Source: Catonia carolina (Eukaryota; Arthropoda; Insecta; Hemiptera; Achilidae). From it: DNA of 64,000 nucleotides. Made by a program: the position numbers and the translations under genes. How positions within the stretch are numbered: the first letter of the stretch is position 1; each line of letters opens with the position of its first letter. The notes under the pieces were generated by a model. The model searched no databases and was not told the origin of the DNA. It saw only the letters and a program-made list of their open reading frames with translations. Of the stretch, positions 1 through 11,689 are shown one piece after another. Location of the stretch: assembly GCA_035578175.1 (NCBI GenBank), contig JAQMRL010000001.1:376469220-376533219 (forward strand). Direction: 5' to 3'.

Positions 1-480
1 CGAGGTGGCGGTCGGTCCAGCGGAGACGTCATTATCTTCTATCGCAGTAGTGCGTCGATGGCTGCTTCGTCGGATCCGGGGCGGAAGGCTCGGTCGAGGG
101 ACCACTGTGGGCATCGCTTGCGGCAGCGGGCGATGACAGTCTCGGTCGACGGCTTACGGTGTTGGGTCGACGAGCGGAAGCATCATCTTCTCTCTTGCGG
201 GGTCGTCGATGGTCGTTGATGTTGAGTCTTCGTTGGAGTCCGGTAGCTGTATGCCGATGTAAGAAGTCTCGTCGATGCTGTAGACTGGCGTGGAACTGAA
301 TCTCTCCGGGCTCAGTGGAGCGCTCTTTATATAGTCACCGAAAGCGCTGTGGTAGGGGCGGTTATTGTCTTGGCCTTGGCAACAAAGGCCCCTGTCGGTA
401 CGCCGCCAAAGGCCTACCGTCCCTTTCGCAACTATTGGCGGTTCCCTCTGTTGCTAAGTCGGAAGCTTAAATATCCGGCA
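1..480. other. GC-rich sequence at window edge, unidentified
   Basis: Clearly more GC-rich than its surroundings. A short minus-strand open frame covers about the first 140 bases but is cut by the window edge and resembles nothing I recognise with confidence. A TATA-like ctttatatag lies near 325-334. It may be the edge of a transposon or of an unseen gene. Confidence 0.3.
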
Positions 481-917
481 GCACAATACTTAATCAAAGG
501 GTACGACGGTGACAATTTATATTGAATAATTTTGGTTTAAAAACAAATAGGGCTACATTAAAATACAAATACAACAAATGCGTTACTAACGATTTCTTTG
601 ACAGCGATTTTTAAAAATGTTATGTGTTATTGTACATTTTGCAACAAAAATATATTTTTAAAAATAAATACTACCTTAAGATAATCTTTTTGATTGCTTT
701 TAACCATTAAATAAAAAATAAATCAATATTTTTGTTGTATTTGTTGGCGCGGTTGCGTGCGCTGCGGTTTATTTGCTCCTGAACGGATACAAAAAGGAAA
801 CCAGGAAAGATCCCGCGGGACCCTCCTCAGAGCAGTGGACTGCATGCGTTGCGTGGCCTGCTTTGAATCTTGAGAAATTTGTAATTGGTTGGCGTATCCA
901 AAATGCGATAAAAAAAA
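481..917. other. AT-rich interspersed sequence, no gene seen
   Basis: No coding potential. A short GC-richer stretch (745-870) is of unknown origin. Confidence 0.5.
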
Positions 918-1437
918 TTCTGGTGTGAAACACTCACAAATGTTTTAGTAATAAAACATTAGAAACAAACAAAAAACTAACCTAAATATAATCATGAGTA
1001 AAAGACGCAAAATTAAAATCAACCTCAGTTTGTCTTAAAATACGGAAAATCTGTCTTTCACGCTAAATTAGGCTCTGTAGAAAAAATGCTCTAAATAAAA
1101 GTTGAAGATCTTTCAATTTCCTATAAATTTTATTATACACTTTTCTCGTAAAATACATGCTAAGGCTGAAATCATTAACAAAAAGATGTTTTACACGTTT
1201 TCAGGAGAAAAAAAAGAAAATCGGTAATTACCGCTAAACTACGCGTTATACCAACAAATATTTGAAATAAAAGTTGTAGGATTTTAAATTCTCTACAACT
1301 TTTGTTATAGCCTATACATTTTTGCGCTAAAATGCATATAAAAGTCGAAATCTTAAAAAAAATCATTTTTTTACGAGAAAACAGCCTCCCAAAGAATTTC
1401 ATCAGATATGGCGCCTACCCTGTCTTGTAGAGCATAA

Positions 1438-1442
1438 AAAAC

Positions 1443-1501
<59 letters not shown>

Positions 1502-2555
1502 TTTTTTTTTTTTTTTTTTACGATCAGGGCTCCCACACTCCCCTACACCCTGCCGTCTCCTCCCACAGAACAGTGTGCAGCCAGGTACTGAAGTCCGTCA
1601 GCAAGTAGAACGGCAAGCAGCCTTAATATACTTGCTATAATGATTCATTATATCATATATCACCACTCCTATTTATTATTATAATTTCCAAATTTACCAA
1701 ATCCTATATCAACATAAGTATTCACGAAGAACGTCTGCAGACACGAAGACATGAACATAGACACACATAACACGCAGGTACAAAGGGCTTGAACATAAAA
1801 ACATAAATTAAATCAACATACTATCACAGTCAGTTACGTCAAATCACATTCTTCAGTAATTCCACCTTAAAAATTTCTATTTTTGAGTTAAAAAAGTCTA
1901 CTTCATTTCCAAAATCATTCGCAATACTAGCACAATGGGCCAGAGGTGAGGCATCTTTAAACTCGTTAGATGTAAAAAACAATCTATATCTCCTCACTCC
2001 TGCATGGGGAACCCTTAGACCCAGTCCAGAAATATCGCCATCAACATATCCATGCAAGACCTTGTAGAGGTACAATGCCGCCGCCAATCCACGACGCTTA
2101 CTCAGAGGGTGCAATTTCCATGTTTTACATAAACCCTCATAAGTGTCTATGTCAGAAAACTTTCTGTACACCAAGTACCTCAAGAAATTTTTAGAACTGA
2201 TAACATTTTACCTAAATAATTACAATTTACAATTTTTAATAAAATTTAATTTCAATTATAATTTTATTCACCAACTACAAAATAAAACAGCAAATATCTT
2301 TCATGCATTAAACAAAACAAACTCTGCTATAACAAATTATTAAAAGTAATCTGTTTTTCTTTCTTTTCTTTAAAAAAAATAAAAAAATATTCCATAAAAA
2401 AGTACACAATGTGGCTGCTTCTAAAAAATAAAAATAAAAATCTACTTTCAAAAATATAAATATAGCTGTTACTAAAAAAAAAAAGAAAAAGTTGGTAAAT
2501 TGACTGTTGGATCGAGCGGACGTGCCTTATCGCTGCGTTGCGGTATTGTGAGACA
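1438..2555 (-). mobile_element. Non-LTR retrotransposon 3' fragment nested in HINE copy 1
   Basis: Minus-strand frame 2183-1839 reads as the C-terminal end of a LINE reverse transcriptase ORF (LSKRRGLAAALYLYKVLHG, LGLRVPHAGVRRYRLFF, SPLAH), the region downstream of the RT domain in CR1/L2/Jockey-type ORF2. A run of 19 T (1501-1519), a minus-strand poly(A), and an (AAT)n tract (1443-1500) mark the 3' end. It is heavily 5'-truncated. Confidence 0.6.
1443..1500. repeat. (AAT)n microsatellite
   Basis: About 19 perfect AAT units beside the poly(T) run that ends the nested LINE. Confidence 0.95.
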
Positions 2556-2763
2556 CAAAATTTAGTAAATGAGGCGATTTTAAAAAAAATTGTAGAAGCC
2601 GTTTTTGAGAAAATTGCGAGAAAGTGAAAAATGTCACGAATAAACTACCTACTTCCGATTGACGGATTTTGATGAAAATGTTTGTGTCGGTCCAGTAGTG
2701 ATATCTAACTTAAGTCTCAAGTTTCAAGTTCGTTCCGTTCCGTTCTCGAGATATTCTGTTCAT

Positions 2764-2796
<33 letters not shown>

Positions 2797-3039
2797 GATC
2801 ATTCGCTAAAAACTTGTCTTTTGGGTTCAGGGAGTTTGACAAAGTGTAGATCCGGTGAAAACTCGATTTAGAAAAATTGACATGAAAACAATACTTTCCT
2901 TCCTATATATTCGTATAGGGAAGAAAAAGTAAAACGAAATATACAAAATGATGCAGCCTCTTATCTCCTTTAGCAGCGTGATTAGTACTCGTGAGGAGTG
3001 GCGGGTAAAAGGGGAAAGACAGGAATAAAGGGATGAGTA

Positions 3040-3799
3040 CTGTCTGCCTACAACATGACGGCCTCCGGCAGAGGGGAGCAATATGAGGATTGTAAAACCA
3101 TTTCAGAAAACATACATCTTATTTTGTTAGGTAACTGAAACTTGTCGTAAATGACGTATTTTTATAAAACAAAATATTTTGCATGTTTTTTGTTCTATAA
3201 AATTATTTCGAAAAACATACGCGTAATGAGTTAATGTATAATTTAGTAAAAGTTTTGTTATTGAAGAAAAACACGTATTTTTCAAATGCATCGTCATTGC
3301 TCAACAACTATTCCACGGATTATCATAATATTTGGCAGGTTTGTTCTGTAATAATTATGGAAAACAATGATGCAATAAAATTACAGGAAATCATTACTTT
3401 TTAAGTTAAGAGGTATTTTTATAAATAAATTTTGTAAAATCGCGAAACACGACATAAAAATTGTCAGCATGCGAGAAACTTTCGGTCTTTAAAGGTAACT
3501 GTACACACATGTAGGAAATGAAATAGAGAAAAAATTTTCAATGACTATGTATATTTGAAAAAATACGGGTTTTTCTTCAAAAACAAAACTTTTACTAAAT
3601 TTTATATTATCTCATTAAGCGAGTGTTTTTCAAAATAATTTTATAGGACAAAAAATATGCAAAATCCGTTGTTTTATAAAAATACATTATTTCCGACAAG
3701 TTTTAGTTACTTAAAAAAATTAGAAATGGTTTCTGAAATGGTTTTACAATCCATATATTGCTCCCTTCTGCCGGAGGCCATCAAGTTATAGACACACAG
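3040..3799. mobile_element. Foldback element / MITE with ~260-bp inverted repeats
   Basis: Sequence 3040-3300 is repeated in inverted orientation at 3537-3799, for example gcctccggcag at 3061 against ctgccggaggc at 3768, continuing through the shared ttgtaaaaccatttcagaaa. The ends read CTGTCTGCC and, in reverse complement, CTGTGTGTC, each bordered by TA (3038-3039; 3800-3801), suggesting a TA target duplication. The loop of about 236 bp has no ORF. Confidence 0.8.
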
Positions 3800-4147
3800 T
3801 ATACACACTACACTGCTGTCTTCTTCCAGGCAATTTCTTCACCGGACCCAAGGTTCTATGCCGTTTTCCGGTGCACGTAAAAACGATGCAATTTCAATTG
3901 TCGGTGGACGGACCAACTGTCTATGGCGCGTACTGGCGAGCGAGTACGCGGTCACCGCGCACAATACGAAGAAATAGCGGCGCCCTCAACCCTTCAACTA
4001 AAATTCAAATAATGGTGCTATCAGCCTTCTTCCTCATAACAAGAAATTCGAGAAACCTTTATCGTACTAATCATAGTTTTTGAAAAACTAATTGGAAATT
4101 AAAAAGAAAATACTCAGAAAGAAGAATCGAAATAAAAATTGAGCCAT
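3800..4147. other. Intergenic, no gene seen
   Basis: Contains a GC-rich segment (3825-3995) with a 70-codon plus-strand frame that matches nothing I know and lacks a clear start context. Probably part of an old repeat. Confidence 0.4.
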
Positions 4148-4157
4148 ATAATATTGT

Positions 4158-4471
4158 ATCCACCGGGTTTGTCTAGTGGTAAAGTTGTCGCCGCGAGTCA
4201 GCTGTTTAACAGCTGATTTTTGGAGACGAAGGTTCCTGGTTCAAATCCTAGTAAAGGTAGTTACTTTTATACGGATTTAAATACTAGACAATGGTTACCG
4301 GTGTATTTTGAAGGTTGGGGTTTATTTAACCATATTCTCAAAGGAATAGTCAGTCTGGGTCTGTACAAGACTGCATCTCATTTACACGTAATACACATCG
4401 TCTTCATCACATTGGGTCAAGGGGTTGCTTATTGTTCTGTATTGAATAGATTGCAACGCACACACATTAGG

Positions 4472-4505
<34 letters not shown>
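4158..4505 (+). mobile_element. tRNA-derived SINE, family 1, with (TA)n tail
   Basis: Head contains an A-box-like ggtttgtctagtggtaaagt and a B box GGTTCAAATCC, followed by a tRNA-unrelated body and a (TA)n tail. A 10-bp target-site duplication ATAATATTGT flanks it (4148-4157; 4506-4515). Other copies: 11030, 16085, 36420, 41605, 42350 and 56005. Confidence 0.85.
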
Positions 4506-4515
<10 letters not shown>

Positions 4516-4629
4516 GTGAAAATTGTTCAGTTGTAAGACACGGAAAGGAGAGATTTTCTATTTTACAGTTCTTATTTTGGAGGAAAATGGCTTACTTATT
4601 AATATCTGAGGAAGTTCTAAAGATTTTGT

Positions 4630-4715
4630 TGTATGTATTTGCGCAACTAGCTTCTACGCCAGTGGTCTCGGTTCTATTCCGGGTCAGGTCTGGCATTTTT
4701 TATCACTCATTTTTA
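4630..4715 (+). mobile_element. SINE family 3 fragment
   Basis: cgcaactagcttctacgcc followed by a B-box-like ggttctattcc and ggtcaggtctggcatttttt, matching the better copies at 17505 and 31947. Confidence 0.6.
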
Positions 4716-4869
4716 TTTTTCACACTTCATCATATCCATTAGCTACAATTTTCAAAACATTTGGACGTAAAACAAAAAATAAATGTATATAGTGTTTCTC
4801 TTTGCTTACTTTAAATTGGCTTCAACATTTAGGCGTTTGCTTAAACAAAAGAGTATCTTTTCTATTGTT

Positions 4870-5965
4870 TAGCAGTAATTTTTGCGCCGAAACCAGTGTT
4901 TCAGATTTAAAAATAGACGAGAACCAAAAACCTTCTCTCTTTTTTACCTACTACCTTATCATAAATTCCTTCCTATCTGACAGATTCTTTAGAATTCGTT
5001 TAGGATCGTCTTACTCAAATTTCTTTCTTGTCTTAGCCTGCGAGCCTCAGGGCTCAATTTTAGCCCCACTTCTCTATTCTGTATACACTTCAGATCTCCC
5101 GACCCTACCCCAGACCCTCACTGCTACCTACGCTGACGACACAGCGATATTAGCCCGAGACCAAAACTCTATACACGCTTCACTAACACTCCAACATCAT
5201 CTCAATCTTATACACGAATGGTGTAAAACATGGAAAATAAAACTTAATACGACAAAATCCCTTCACGTAACTTTCACACTCCGTCATGGTGATTGCCCAC
5301 CAGTATACATAGACAATGAACCTCTCACAAAGACAGATACGGTCAAGTATCTCGGTCTAACTTTCGATAAACGACTAACTTGAAGCACACATATCAAACG
5401 GAAACGTTTATTACTGAATTCCCGACTTAAACTTCTATATTCCCTACTTCACAAACGATCAAAATTACCAATGGCACAAAACTTACGCATATATTGTTCT
5501 CTTTTGAAACCTATTTGGACCTACGGATCCCAAATTTACGGTTCAACTAAACCCTCTAATTTGCAACGAATTCAAGCATTCCAGTCAAAAACATTACGCC
5601 TTATAGCAAATGCACCTCTTTACGTTAGCAACAAAACCTTACATACAGATTTGAAAACACCACTTGTTCAAAATTCCATTGAATACCTACACAAACGCTT
5701 TCACGACAAGTCACGAACACGAGAACCCCCCGGTGCGTTCACTTTCCTCTGTCCATTTACCTGATAATCCCCCTAGACGCCTTAAAAGACGCTGGAGTAG
5801 AGACGTGCTAATTTTGATATACAAATTTCATTCTTGGGGAGGCACCAATGGGGGCCCTACCCCTCTCATGCCTATCATATCATTTACATTATCATCATAA
5901 TCATCACATTTGCTTGTTGTAACGTTTTACAGTTGTAAATAAAGAATTAAAGAGAAAAAAAAAAT
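4870..5965 (+). mobile_element. Jockey-like LINE, 5'-truncated ORF2 fragment
   Basis: Encodes the second half of a reverse transcriptase: the catalytic YADD box (TATYADDTAILARD), then WCKTWKIKLNTTKS and VKYLGLTFDKRLT. A TGA (5381-5383) replaces the usual Trp after DKRLT, the same frame resumes at once (MAQNLRIYCSLLKPIWTYGS), and a frameshift follows near 5710. The 3' end has AATAAAG and a poly(A) tract (5938-5965). Non-functional. Confidence 0.85.
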
Positions 5966-6620
5966 TTCGTTTCAGAAAATTGTAGCTTTCGCAAACTCTG
6001 TTGGTTGAGATAAAAACCATGAATATTTAAAAAGTAAAATAATTTAACTGAATGTTTCAACACGTGCGTCAAACGACTAAACTAATTAAAAAAAACAACA
6101 TGGGTTTGACATATTTTTTTGTTATTTTATAGTTAAGTACAAATCATTACATTAACCAAGATTCAAATTTTATTAGCTTCTTATCAGGCATGTAACCAAG
6201 TTTTTAATTGGGGGAGCTGAGTAGATAGATAAAACCAAGCAATAAAAAAATGCCAGACCTGACCGGGAGTCGAACAAGGGGCCCACGGCGTTAGTTGATA
6301 CGAAATTTTAATTTTCCGTTCGAGGGGGGGTGAAGTACTCAAGTTCCCTCCCTGGCTACGATTCTGTTTCATAAAAAATTGAAAATTTATATATCTACAA
6401 CATTTAAAAATTTTGATAAAAGACAGATCTCGACAGTTTAGTTTCGTTATTTGTATATCCAAATACAGTAGCTTATTTTTTGGAATTTTTATTTTCCTTT
6501 TATGGCGCAAAATTTTAAAAAGAATTATTGAATGCTTTTATTAGGCTACTTTTGTCCAAGCTTTGCCAAAAGTAGTTTTCTGGGTTGAATTTTCTCTTGA
6601 GTCAGACTTTTGTATTACTT

Positions 6621-7016
6621 GTTGTTTAGGTCAACAGCCGAAAGGCTGGTTTGAACCTCTAGAGGTTTCACTAAGTAAAAACGAGGAGTGAGTTGGTTTA
6701 CATATTGCTTTCCTCACTGTGTTGAAAAAGTATGCTTAGCAGCATGCCAGACCCTCGGAAAAGCACCCACTTTCCACCTTGCAAATGACACCTTCACTTC
6801 TTTTACCACAGCGTCTGGCTGTATAGTAAAATTCATCACTCTCAGAGGAGATAACTCTGACTAGTGTATTTTACGCCTCTACCTCTTTTATTCTTAAATA
6901 GTTCAGTCATAAAATTGGCTGACTACGTGAGTAAGAAACAGTACTATTTTTTGTAGCCCTGAAACCAACAGATCGAGTGCAATTAATTTAACACTCCACC
7001 TGCCCATTATGGGCAA
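6621..7016 (-). mobile_element. SINE family 4, full copy with TSD (A-only)
   Basis: A 396-bp element flanked by a perfect 12-bp duplication TTTGTATTACTT (6609-6620; 7017-7028). Unit B has the empty site at about 50263-50285. On the minus strand it runs from TTGCCCATAATGGGCAGG to a tail of AAC repeats. Further copies lie at 16305, 46240 and 47035. Its origin is unclear, although a B-box-like GGTTTGAACC is present. Confidence 0.85.
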
Positions 7017-7464
7017 TTTGTATTACTTATCATATCGATTTAAAATTTATTGATATCTATTTCTACGAAAATTTCATTTAGAAATGAACTTGTTTCCTCC
7101 TCTTTCTTCTTGTCCTGTACTTATTAGTCATATTAGTAGAATGGTTAATTTTTATTGAACAGAAAGTTCTAGAACGGATTAGTAGATGGGTAATTTCCTT
7201 TTCCTTACTATTTGAAATAAAATTATTTGCTCGAAGATATTTTTGAATAAGAATTTCTAAATATTTATTTGAATATTGTATCATTTACATAAACAGTAAT
7301 ATTGTAGATTTTACAAAAATATAATTGAAAGGAGTAAAGAATATATTATAATACCAGTACTACCTAAAGCCAAGCAATTAAATTGTATGAACAAAATTAA
7401 TAAAAGAATTAATAATCATTGTTAATAAATATATGTCGTACGTATATTTCACTATAGGAGTATA

Positions 7465-8208
7465 CACAGAGTGAGTTTTTAGCCTGTTCCCAATTGTTAA
7501 TGTCTGGTTTTTTTTTCTAAGAAAGGAAAATTTTGTTTTGTGACACGAAGTTGGTAGGCTTGCTCAACCGTTATAGATACGGCAGTGTGAGTTGATTCTC
7601 CTTGTGCTGAGTAAAATTTTGTGCAGTTTCCGTTCGTGTTACAAACAGAATATCTTTTACCCTAAAACAATCGCATGTTTAAATCTCGAGGCTGCGGCTC
7701 TTGGACTAACCGAATGCGATACGGATACAATTTCAATTTTTTTTAGCAGCTTTCTGAACACTCGAATATGACAAACCAACTTGCGAGGAAAGTTTTCGCA
7801 AACTTTTTCGAGAAGAATTGAGCAATCTTGTTTTTACATTATCTAAAACGTCATCGGTAACGAGATTTGGTCGACCACTACGTTTTCTGTCGCAAACACT
7901 ACCTGTCTCTTAAAATCGGTTTGTTAGCCTAGAAATTGACATTTTTTCTGATGGAGGAACATCAACAAATTTAAATTGAAATGATTCTTTTACACTCGCA
8001 TATGATTTCGTAGCAAATATTGTTCAAGAATGAAAACCCGTTGTTCTAGGGTAAAACACGACCGGATACGGCACACAACTTACACACCTCAAGGAAAACC
8101 AACTCACACTGCCGTATCTATACTCGCTGAGTAGGGCTACCACCTTCGTGTCACAAAAAAATTTCCCTTCCTTAGAAAAAAATTACCAGACATTAACAAT
8201 TGTTTTAT
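7465..8208 (-). mobile_element. Mariner/IS630-type element keeping only the HTH domain, copy 1
   Basis: Inverted termini built around gttaatgtctggt and cattaacaattg, with TA at both borders. On the minus strand (about 8060-7640) a decayed frame reads like the N-terminal helix-turn-helix part of mariner-related transposases (DUF4817 type): FILEQ, TKSYASVKESF, VPPSEKMSISRL, SGRPNLVTDD, SRKSLRKLSSQVGLSYSSV. There is no DDE catalytic part, so it is non-autonomous. Copy 2 is at 36958-37738. Confidence 0.7.
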
Positions 8209-8442
8209 ACATCAACAAATATTAATAAGTTAAATTTTATGGTAAGTAATATTTTCTTAATAGTTCAAATTAGCGTTATCTCCGACGTGGATGTTATGTC
8301 TCTTTTGGTAAACGTTCCTGGCTTTTTGTTTGCAATGGTTTGTCGTTTGTAGTCTTGAGTAGTCTAGAGGTATTTTGTTTTAAATTAAAATGGACTTGAA
8401 GATCACCTTACCATATTTTTAAAATGTATCATATTGTGTTTC
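8209..8442. other. 3' flank of gene A
   Basis: AT-rich, no ORF. No counterpart of the gene B tail is visible here. Confidence 0.5.
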
Positions 8443-8966
8443 CTATTTTTTATTTAGTATTTGCCTAGGAGGCAGTTCAGGGGATATAAAAGGGCGGACT
8501 TTCGATTTTTGTTTAGTTTTTTCATCATTGGATGCCAATTGAGATGCTGCTTTCGAAACAAAACCTAGCGGTATATTTTTAGAAATTGCTGGAGGTATAA
8601 ATTTGCTTATGTCAGGTATATAATTAGATATATTCGGAGTTTTTAACCTTGAAATTTTCATCCAATCAGGTACTTCAAGCCAATTGACTTTTTGATGGGG
8701 ATAGAAGAATTCTACTTTAGGTTTCCATTCGGAATTAACTGGATTTGAGCCATTGAAATACACAGAAAAACATTTAAAAGTTATTTCTACTAAAGTAGAA
8801 GAAACGATACCCGTCGTAAATACACCTTGAATTTTCAGACAAACTTGCATGCTTAAGGTTTCCACGTAATAATAGACATCTGACAATACTAAACATACTT
8901 TAAATCCAGGTATCTGAGGTATAAATATGCACGGTTGTACCTGTATTTTTTTTATTCCCGGATTAT
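8443..8966 (-). CDS. Gene A exon 4 (conserved Cys domain, short C-terminus)
   Basis: Terminal coding exon. The acceptor reads tttttcag before ATAATCC; the first two bases complete a Tyr codon begun in exon 3. The exon encodes the core of the conserved domain: motifs QPCIFIPQIPGFKVC, QVCLKIQG and FKCFSVYFNG, then FFYPHQKVNW and a Pro/Ile/Ser-rich stretch (ISNYIPDISKFIPPAISKN). It aligns with gene B exon 4 at roughly 85% amino-acid identity up to SKAASQLAS. It then departs into about 27 residues rich in Lys and Pro and stops at TAG (8443-8445), lacking the long tail of gene B. An AATAAA polyadenylation signal (8449-8454, minus strand) lies inside the last codons, so either the 3' end is very compact or the true 3' end has been rearranged. 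The cysteine pattern loosely recalls small secreted insect domains such as DUF4773; this was not tested. Confidence 0.85.
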
Positions 8967-9980
8967 CTGAAAAATAAAATTACAGAGTAAAGGTTTATTA
9001 TAGTGCTTATGAAATGACGATGAAAAGCACAATCGTGCTTTTTGATTTACTTGTATGGTAATGAATATGAGTATACTCATTGTTTTTTCTTTATCTATTT
9101 AAAACCGTATAATCTGCTAAGCGATAGCGAATAAAGTTGGTTATGAAAAATTACACTTAAGTGTAATAGTGTGAAAACTTTCCGGTTTTTAGTTAAACAT
9201 TCAACCCGGTAACTCTTTCCTTGCAGTCGAGGTGGTTGCCGACTTAGCTACCACGGTGGTCACTTGGGTTGCTATGCACCATTAACTGATTTAAAAATAA
9301 CATAATTTATTTGAAGAATTACTTTCCTACATTTGGAAGTTTGTTTGTCCCATTAGCAGATAAGGTTCTGAATAATTACTTTGGGTCAATGGCATCTTAA
9401 CAGTAGATTAATTCTTAGCTGGGATCCAAACTCGAGGCCTTCAACTTTGTATTTAGTAGAGAGCAGCTATACTAGAACTCTGCAGTGTGAAGGTGGTCAC
9501 TAATTAATTTATTGAGTGTCACATTAATTATCATCGTTAACGGCCTCGGTGGTATTGATTAGTAACTACAGGTTTGAACACTGAAACTACCCAACTCTAG
9601 CCAGAAACTCAGAACTTTCCACTGAGTGCTCTGATACAGCTCCACGTAGACAGCCGATTTAGATATTATTAAAATATTAATTTGTCTTTTGGCTACCTTA
9701 ATCAGTCAGTCGGCAGACAGACTGTTAAGTTAGATCCATTCGGTGAGTTTCTTAGTGTAGTGACCAGTTGAGAACCATAATGAATAAACCCTGGGTATCC
9801 CTGTTCACTTCACGCCAAAAATCTTTAGCATAATAAAAATCAATTTGGTTGGTTGTTTAGAAATGTAACCTACTTATCATACGTTTTCTCGAATCCCATG
9901 GCTGTTAGTCAACTGAAACTTTGCTGACCAATAGACAAAAATAATTTATAAACGCGTGGTAGTAAAATAACAAAAAAAAA
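8967..9980. other. Gene A intron 3, proximal part
   Basis: The first ~100 bp match gene B intron 3, including the palindrome AGCACAATCGTGCT. The remainder to 9980 is A-only, without ORFs or a repeat I can name. Confidence 0.55.
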
Positions 9981-9981
9981 A

Positions 9982-10980
9982 TCTGGTGTGAAACACTCAC
10001 ACAACTTTCTCTTGCCAATGCAAATAATTAACAATATACCAAACATTAGTAATAAAACATTAGAAATAAACAAAAAACTAACCTCAACAAACATAACCTT
10101 ATTTTAATCATGAGTGAAAGACGCAAAATGAAAATCGAACTCAGTTTGGCTTAAAAATACGGAAAATAACTCTTTCACGCTAAACTAGGCTCTGTAGAAA
10201 AAAAATGCTCTAAATAAAAGTTGTAGATATTTTTATTTTCTATAAAATTAATTGCTATTTTTTTGTCGTAAAATGCATTCTAAGGCCGAAATCTTAAAAA
10301 AATCGATTTTTCACACGTTTTCGTGAGAAAAAAACAGAAAATCGCTAATCACTGCTAAACTAAGCGTTACACAAAAAAATGTTTGAAATAAAAGTTGTAG
10401 ACCTTTAAATTCTCTACAACTTTTGTTATATAAAGTTTTGCGCTATAATGCATATTAAAGCCGTAATCTTAAAAAAATAATTTCTTTACGAAAAAACAGT
10501 CTCACCGAGAATTTCAGCAAACATGGCGCCTACCCTATCTTGTAGAAAATATAAAATTGAGTAAACCAGGCGATTTTTAAAAAAAATCGTAGGCCAGTTT
10601 TTGAGAAAATCGCCAAAAAGTGAAAAATTATACGAATAAACTACTACTTCCGGTTGACCGATTTTGATGAAAATGTTGGTGTCGGGTCCGGTAGTGGTAT
10701 GTAACTTAAGTTTCAAGTTTCAAGTTCGTACATTGTTTCGTTCTTGAGATATTCTGTTCACACACACACACACACACACACGCGCGCGCACGCGCACATA
10801 CACCCACGCACACGCGCGCGCGCACACACACACACACACAGACCAATCGCTAAAAACATGTTTTTTGGGTTCAGAGGGTCTGAAAACGTGTAGATCCGGT
10901 GAAAACTCGATTTCGAAAAATCGACATGTAAACAATACTTTCCTTCCTATATATTCATAATTATAGGCAAGAGAAAGTAA
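9982..10980 (+). mobile_element. HINE/DINE-1-like element, copy 2 (most complete)
   Basis: Starts with TC inside an A-rich context and has a hairpin GTGTGAaacacTCACAC (9986-10002). A 13-bp subterminal repeat ACTTTCTCTTGCC (10004-10016) is matched by its inverse GGCAAGAGAAAGT at 10966-10978. A central CA-rich microsatellite (10757-10840) and a TA-rich stem near the 3' end complete it. Short subterminal inverted repeats, one terminal hairpin and an internal microsatellite are the layout of Helentron-derived non-autonomous elements. No transposase. Confidence 0.7.
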
Positions 10981-11029
10981 AAAGATTATGGTGTTATTGT
11001 TTTACTCCTGATGTGTGAACGTTGCAACT

Positions 11030-11307
11030 GTTCAGTTGAGAAAAATAATCCACCCCATGACCCAATGAGATGAGGATGATGTGTATGACGTATAAATGAG
11101 GTGTAGTCTGGTACTGACCCAGGGCGACCATTCCTAAGATAGTATGGTTAATTGAACCCCAACCTTTTAGAGTACACCTGTAACGACAGTCTAGTATTCA
11201 AATCCGTTTAAAAGTAACTACCTTTACTAAGATTTGAACCAGGAACTTTGTCTCCGAAAATCAACTGACTCAAGGCGACGACTTTACCTCTAGACCAACC
11301 CGGTGGG
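11030..11307 (-). mobile_element. SINE family 1 copy
   Basis: Reverse complement of the family: head at 11306 (CCACCGGGTTGG) with B box GGTTCAAATCT, body down to about 11030. Diverged. Confidence 0.75.
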
Positions 11308-11689
11308 TCTTAAGCTGTAATGTTTGAAATTTTTACAAAATTGAAAAATTTTGTATGAACGTCTCTAATTCATCTCTGTTTCATCAATACTATGGTTTTA
11401 AATAAAACAAATTTGTGACACTTTTAATAATTTTACTAAAGTAATTTAAATAGAATGTAAATATTATACTTTAAAAATTTCAGTATGATACCTCCAATAT
11501 TTTCTGTAATATAATGGGTTATTTATAATGAAAAAGTGAATTTGCGGGAAAATCTTGCAGTAAAATTTTAAACGTCAACCAACCCAGCCTCAAAATATTA
11601 AGCTATTCTCAATATTCAGTAATAAACAAAACAAGCGCAGTTAAACTACAACACAATATCCTTTTCAAGAAAAAAATTTCCATTGAAAA
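11308..11689. other. AT-rich intron sequence, no feature seen
   Basis: No ORF, repeat or motif recognised. Confidence 0.5.

Larger units (their letters stand above)
918..2935 (+). mobile_element. HINE/DINE-1-like element, copy 1, split by a LINE
   Basis: Copy of a family of roughly 1 kb seen five times here. It starts TCTGGTGTGAAACACTCAC (918), runs to 1437, and resumes at about 2556 with ttagtaaatgaggcgatttt, a CA-rich microsatellite and the terminal ggaag...agaaaaagta at 2935. The gap 1438-2555 is a LINE fragment inserted into it. Confidence 0.75.

Noticed and set aside
10720..10935. ORF over a CA/TG microsatellite
   Set aside because: The reading frame exists only because of the dinucleotide tract in a HINE-like element; the same applies to 2659-2871, 22105-22387, 20620-21018 and 63255-63581.
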